Origin: Bacteroidales bacterium
Lineage (GTDB): Bacteria > Bacteroidota > Bacteroidia > Bacteroidales > UBA3663
Assembly (NCBI GenBank): GCA_016286775.1
Contig: JAEEUA010000010.1
Coordinates: 1 to 32,081 of the forward strand
Direction of reading: 5' to 3'
Length of the DNA: 32,081 nt
The stretch's first letter is position 1; each line of letters starts with the position of its first letter. The notes beneath the pieces were generated by a model that ran no database searches, was not told the origin of the DNA, and saw only the letters and a program-made list of their open reading frames with translations. Below are positions 31,938 to 32,081 of this stretch, piece after piece. The translations under genes and the position numbers were made by a program.

Positions 31938-32081
31938 GTACAATAGGGTTGTCAACGTCTCCCTGCTTGGCTGGGGAGCCAGCGACACCCTGTTCTTTCC
32001 TGTTCACGTCACTGATCCCACCACCATCCGCACGCCCATCGAACAGGGCATTCCCTACCTGGTCGGTTACAGCATACGGAT
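31813..32081 (+). CDS. gldH: GldH-like lipoprotein (partial, C-terminus off the right edge)
   Basis: The frame open from ATG 31813 to the window end encodes at least 89 residues. It has a basic N-terminus, a hydrophobic signal segment (MVLIAAAATTIPSAC, with Cys32 the likely lipidated residue) and then a mature start SDQEDGTEPEYNRVVNVSLLGW followed by a beta-rich segment (DTLFFPVHVTD). The GW...DTLFF...V..D pattern and the location right after ricT suggest GldH, an outer-membrane lipoprotein of the gliding/type IX secretion gene set, found also in non-gliding Bacteroidales. In-frame ATGs at 31834, 31858 and 31864 are alternative starts; even the last lies inside ricT. The identity is tentative because only the N-terminal part is visible. 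Confidence 0.5.
   Translation, partial: MTRNSRKMVSRAVRRMAMVLIAAAATTIPSACSDQEDGTEPEYNRVVNVSLLGWGASDTLFFPVHVTDPTTIRTPIEQGIPYLVGYSIR

Noticed and set aside
29625-31988. A 787-codon open frame on the minus strand across rny and ricT
   Set aside because: It is antisense to two well-recognised genes, lacks any recognisable domain, and is explained by their codon bias.

Overview
This window looks like the chromosome of a Bacteroidota bacterium, most likely order Bacteroidales and close to Prevotellaceae. The evidence is of four kinds. The genes belong to Bacteroidota-typical families (DUF4836 lipoprotein, DUF3098, a DUF3109 Cys-rich protein, a GldH-like lipoprotein after RicT). The order ftsX - DUF3098 - uppP - truB - queA - folK is one I recall as conserved in Bacteroidales. 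Promoters have the TTTG-N19/20-TAnnTTTG form. Shine-Dalgarno sequences are largely absent. No tRNA, rRNA, CRISPR array, insertion sequence or prophage gene was seen.

Positions 1-18932 form one long minus-strand run of 16 genes. In transcription order it starts with envelope and RNA-modification genes: ftsX, DUF3098, uppP, truB, a divergent queA, folK, sppA, lpxK and thiL. Three secreted carbohydrate-active enzymes of a rhamnogalacturonan type follow (GH28, GH105, GH106), with no SusC/SusD pair in view. Then come mnmA, a DUF4836 lipoprotein, and a two-gene ABC exporter-like unit whose permease runs off the left edge. The gaps in this run hold several different short-period tandem arrays (7-, 8-, 8-, 9- and 10-mers).

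Positions 19138-20799 carry two adjacent rhomboid proteases on the plus strand. Positions 20800-21103 are non-coding, with a terminator for each flanking unit and a degenerate 42-bp tandem repeat. Positions 21104-26157 form a block with a DASS/SLC13 carboxylate transporter (minus), a two-gene plus-strand unit encoding a voltage-gated-type K+ channel with a C-terminal zinc ribbon and a hemerythrin-LuxR fusion regulator, and a Dcu-family C4-dicarboxylate transporter (minus). This suggests control of anaerobic dicarboxylate metabolism by a di-iron redox or NO sensor, which is an inference from adjacency.

Positions 26424-32081 are all on the plus strand: a MoxR-like AAA ATPase, a DUF3109 protein, a terminator overlapping a new promoter, a ZapB-like coiled coil, zapA, a probable 6S RNA, rny (RNase Y), ricT, and the start of a GldH-like lipoprotein that overlaps ricT. 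The RNase Y-RicT adjacency matches two proteins known to cooperate in Bacillus subtilis.

The observations most worth a second look are: (1) the queA at the canonical locus, whose scaffold is conserved but whose substrate-pocket motifs are changed; (2) the hemerythrin-LuxR fusion beside the K+ channel; and (3) TTAATTG heptamer arrays abutting gene starts, two of which supply a TTG start codon.
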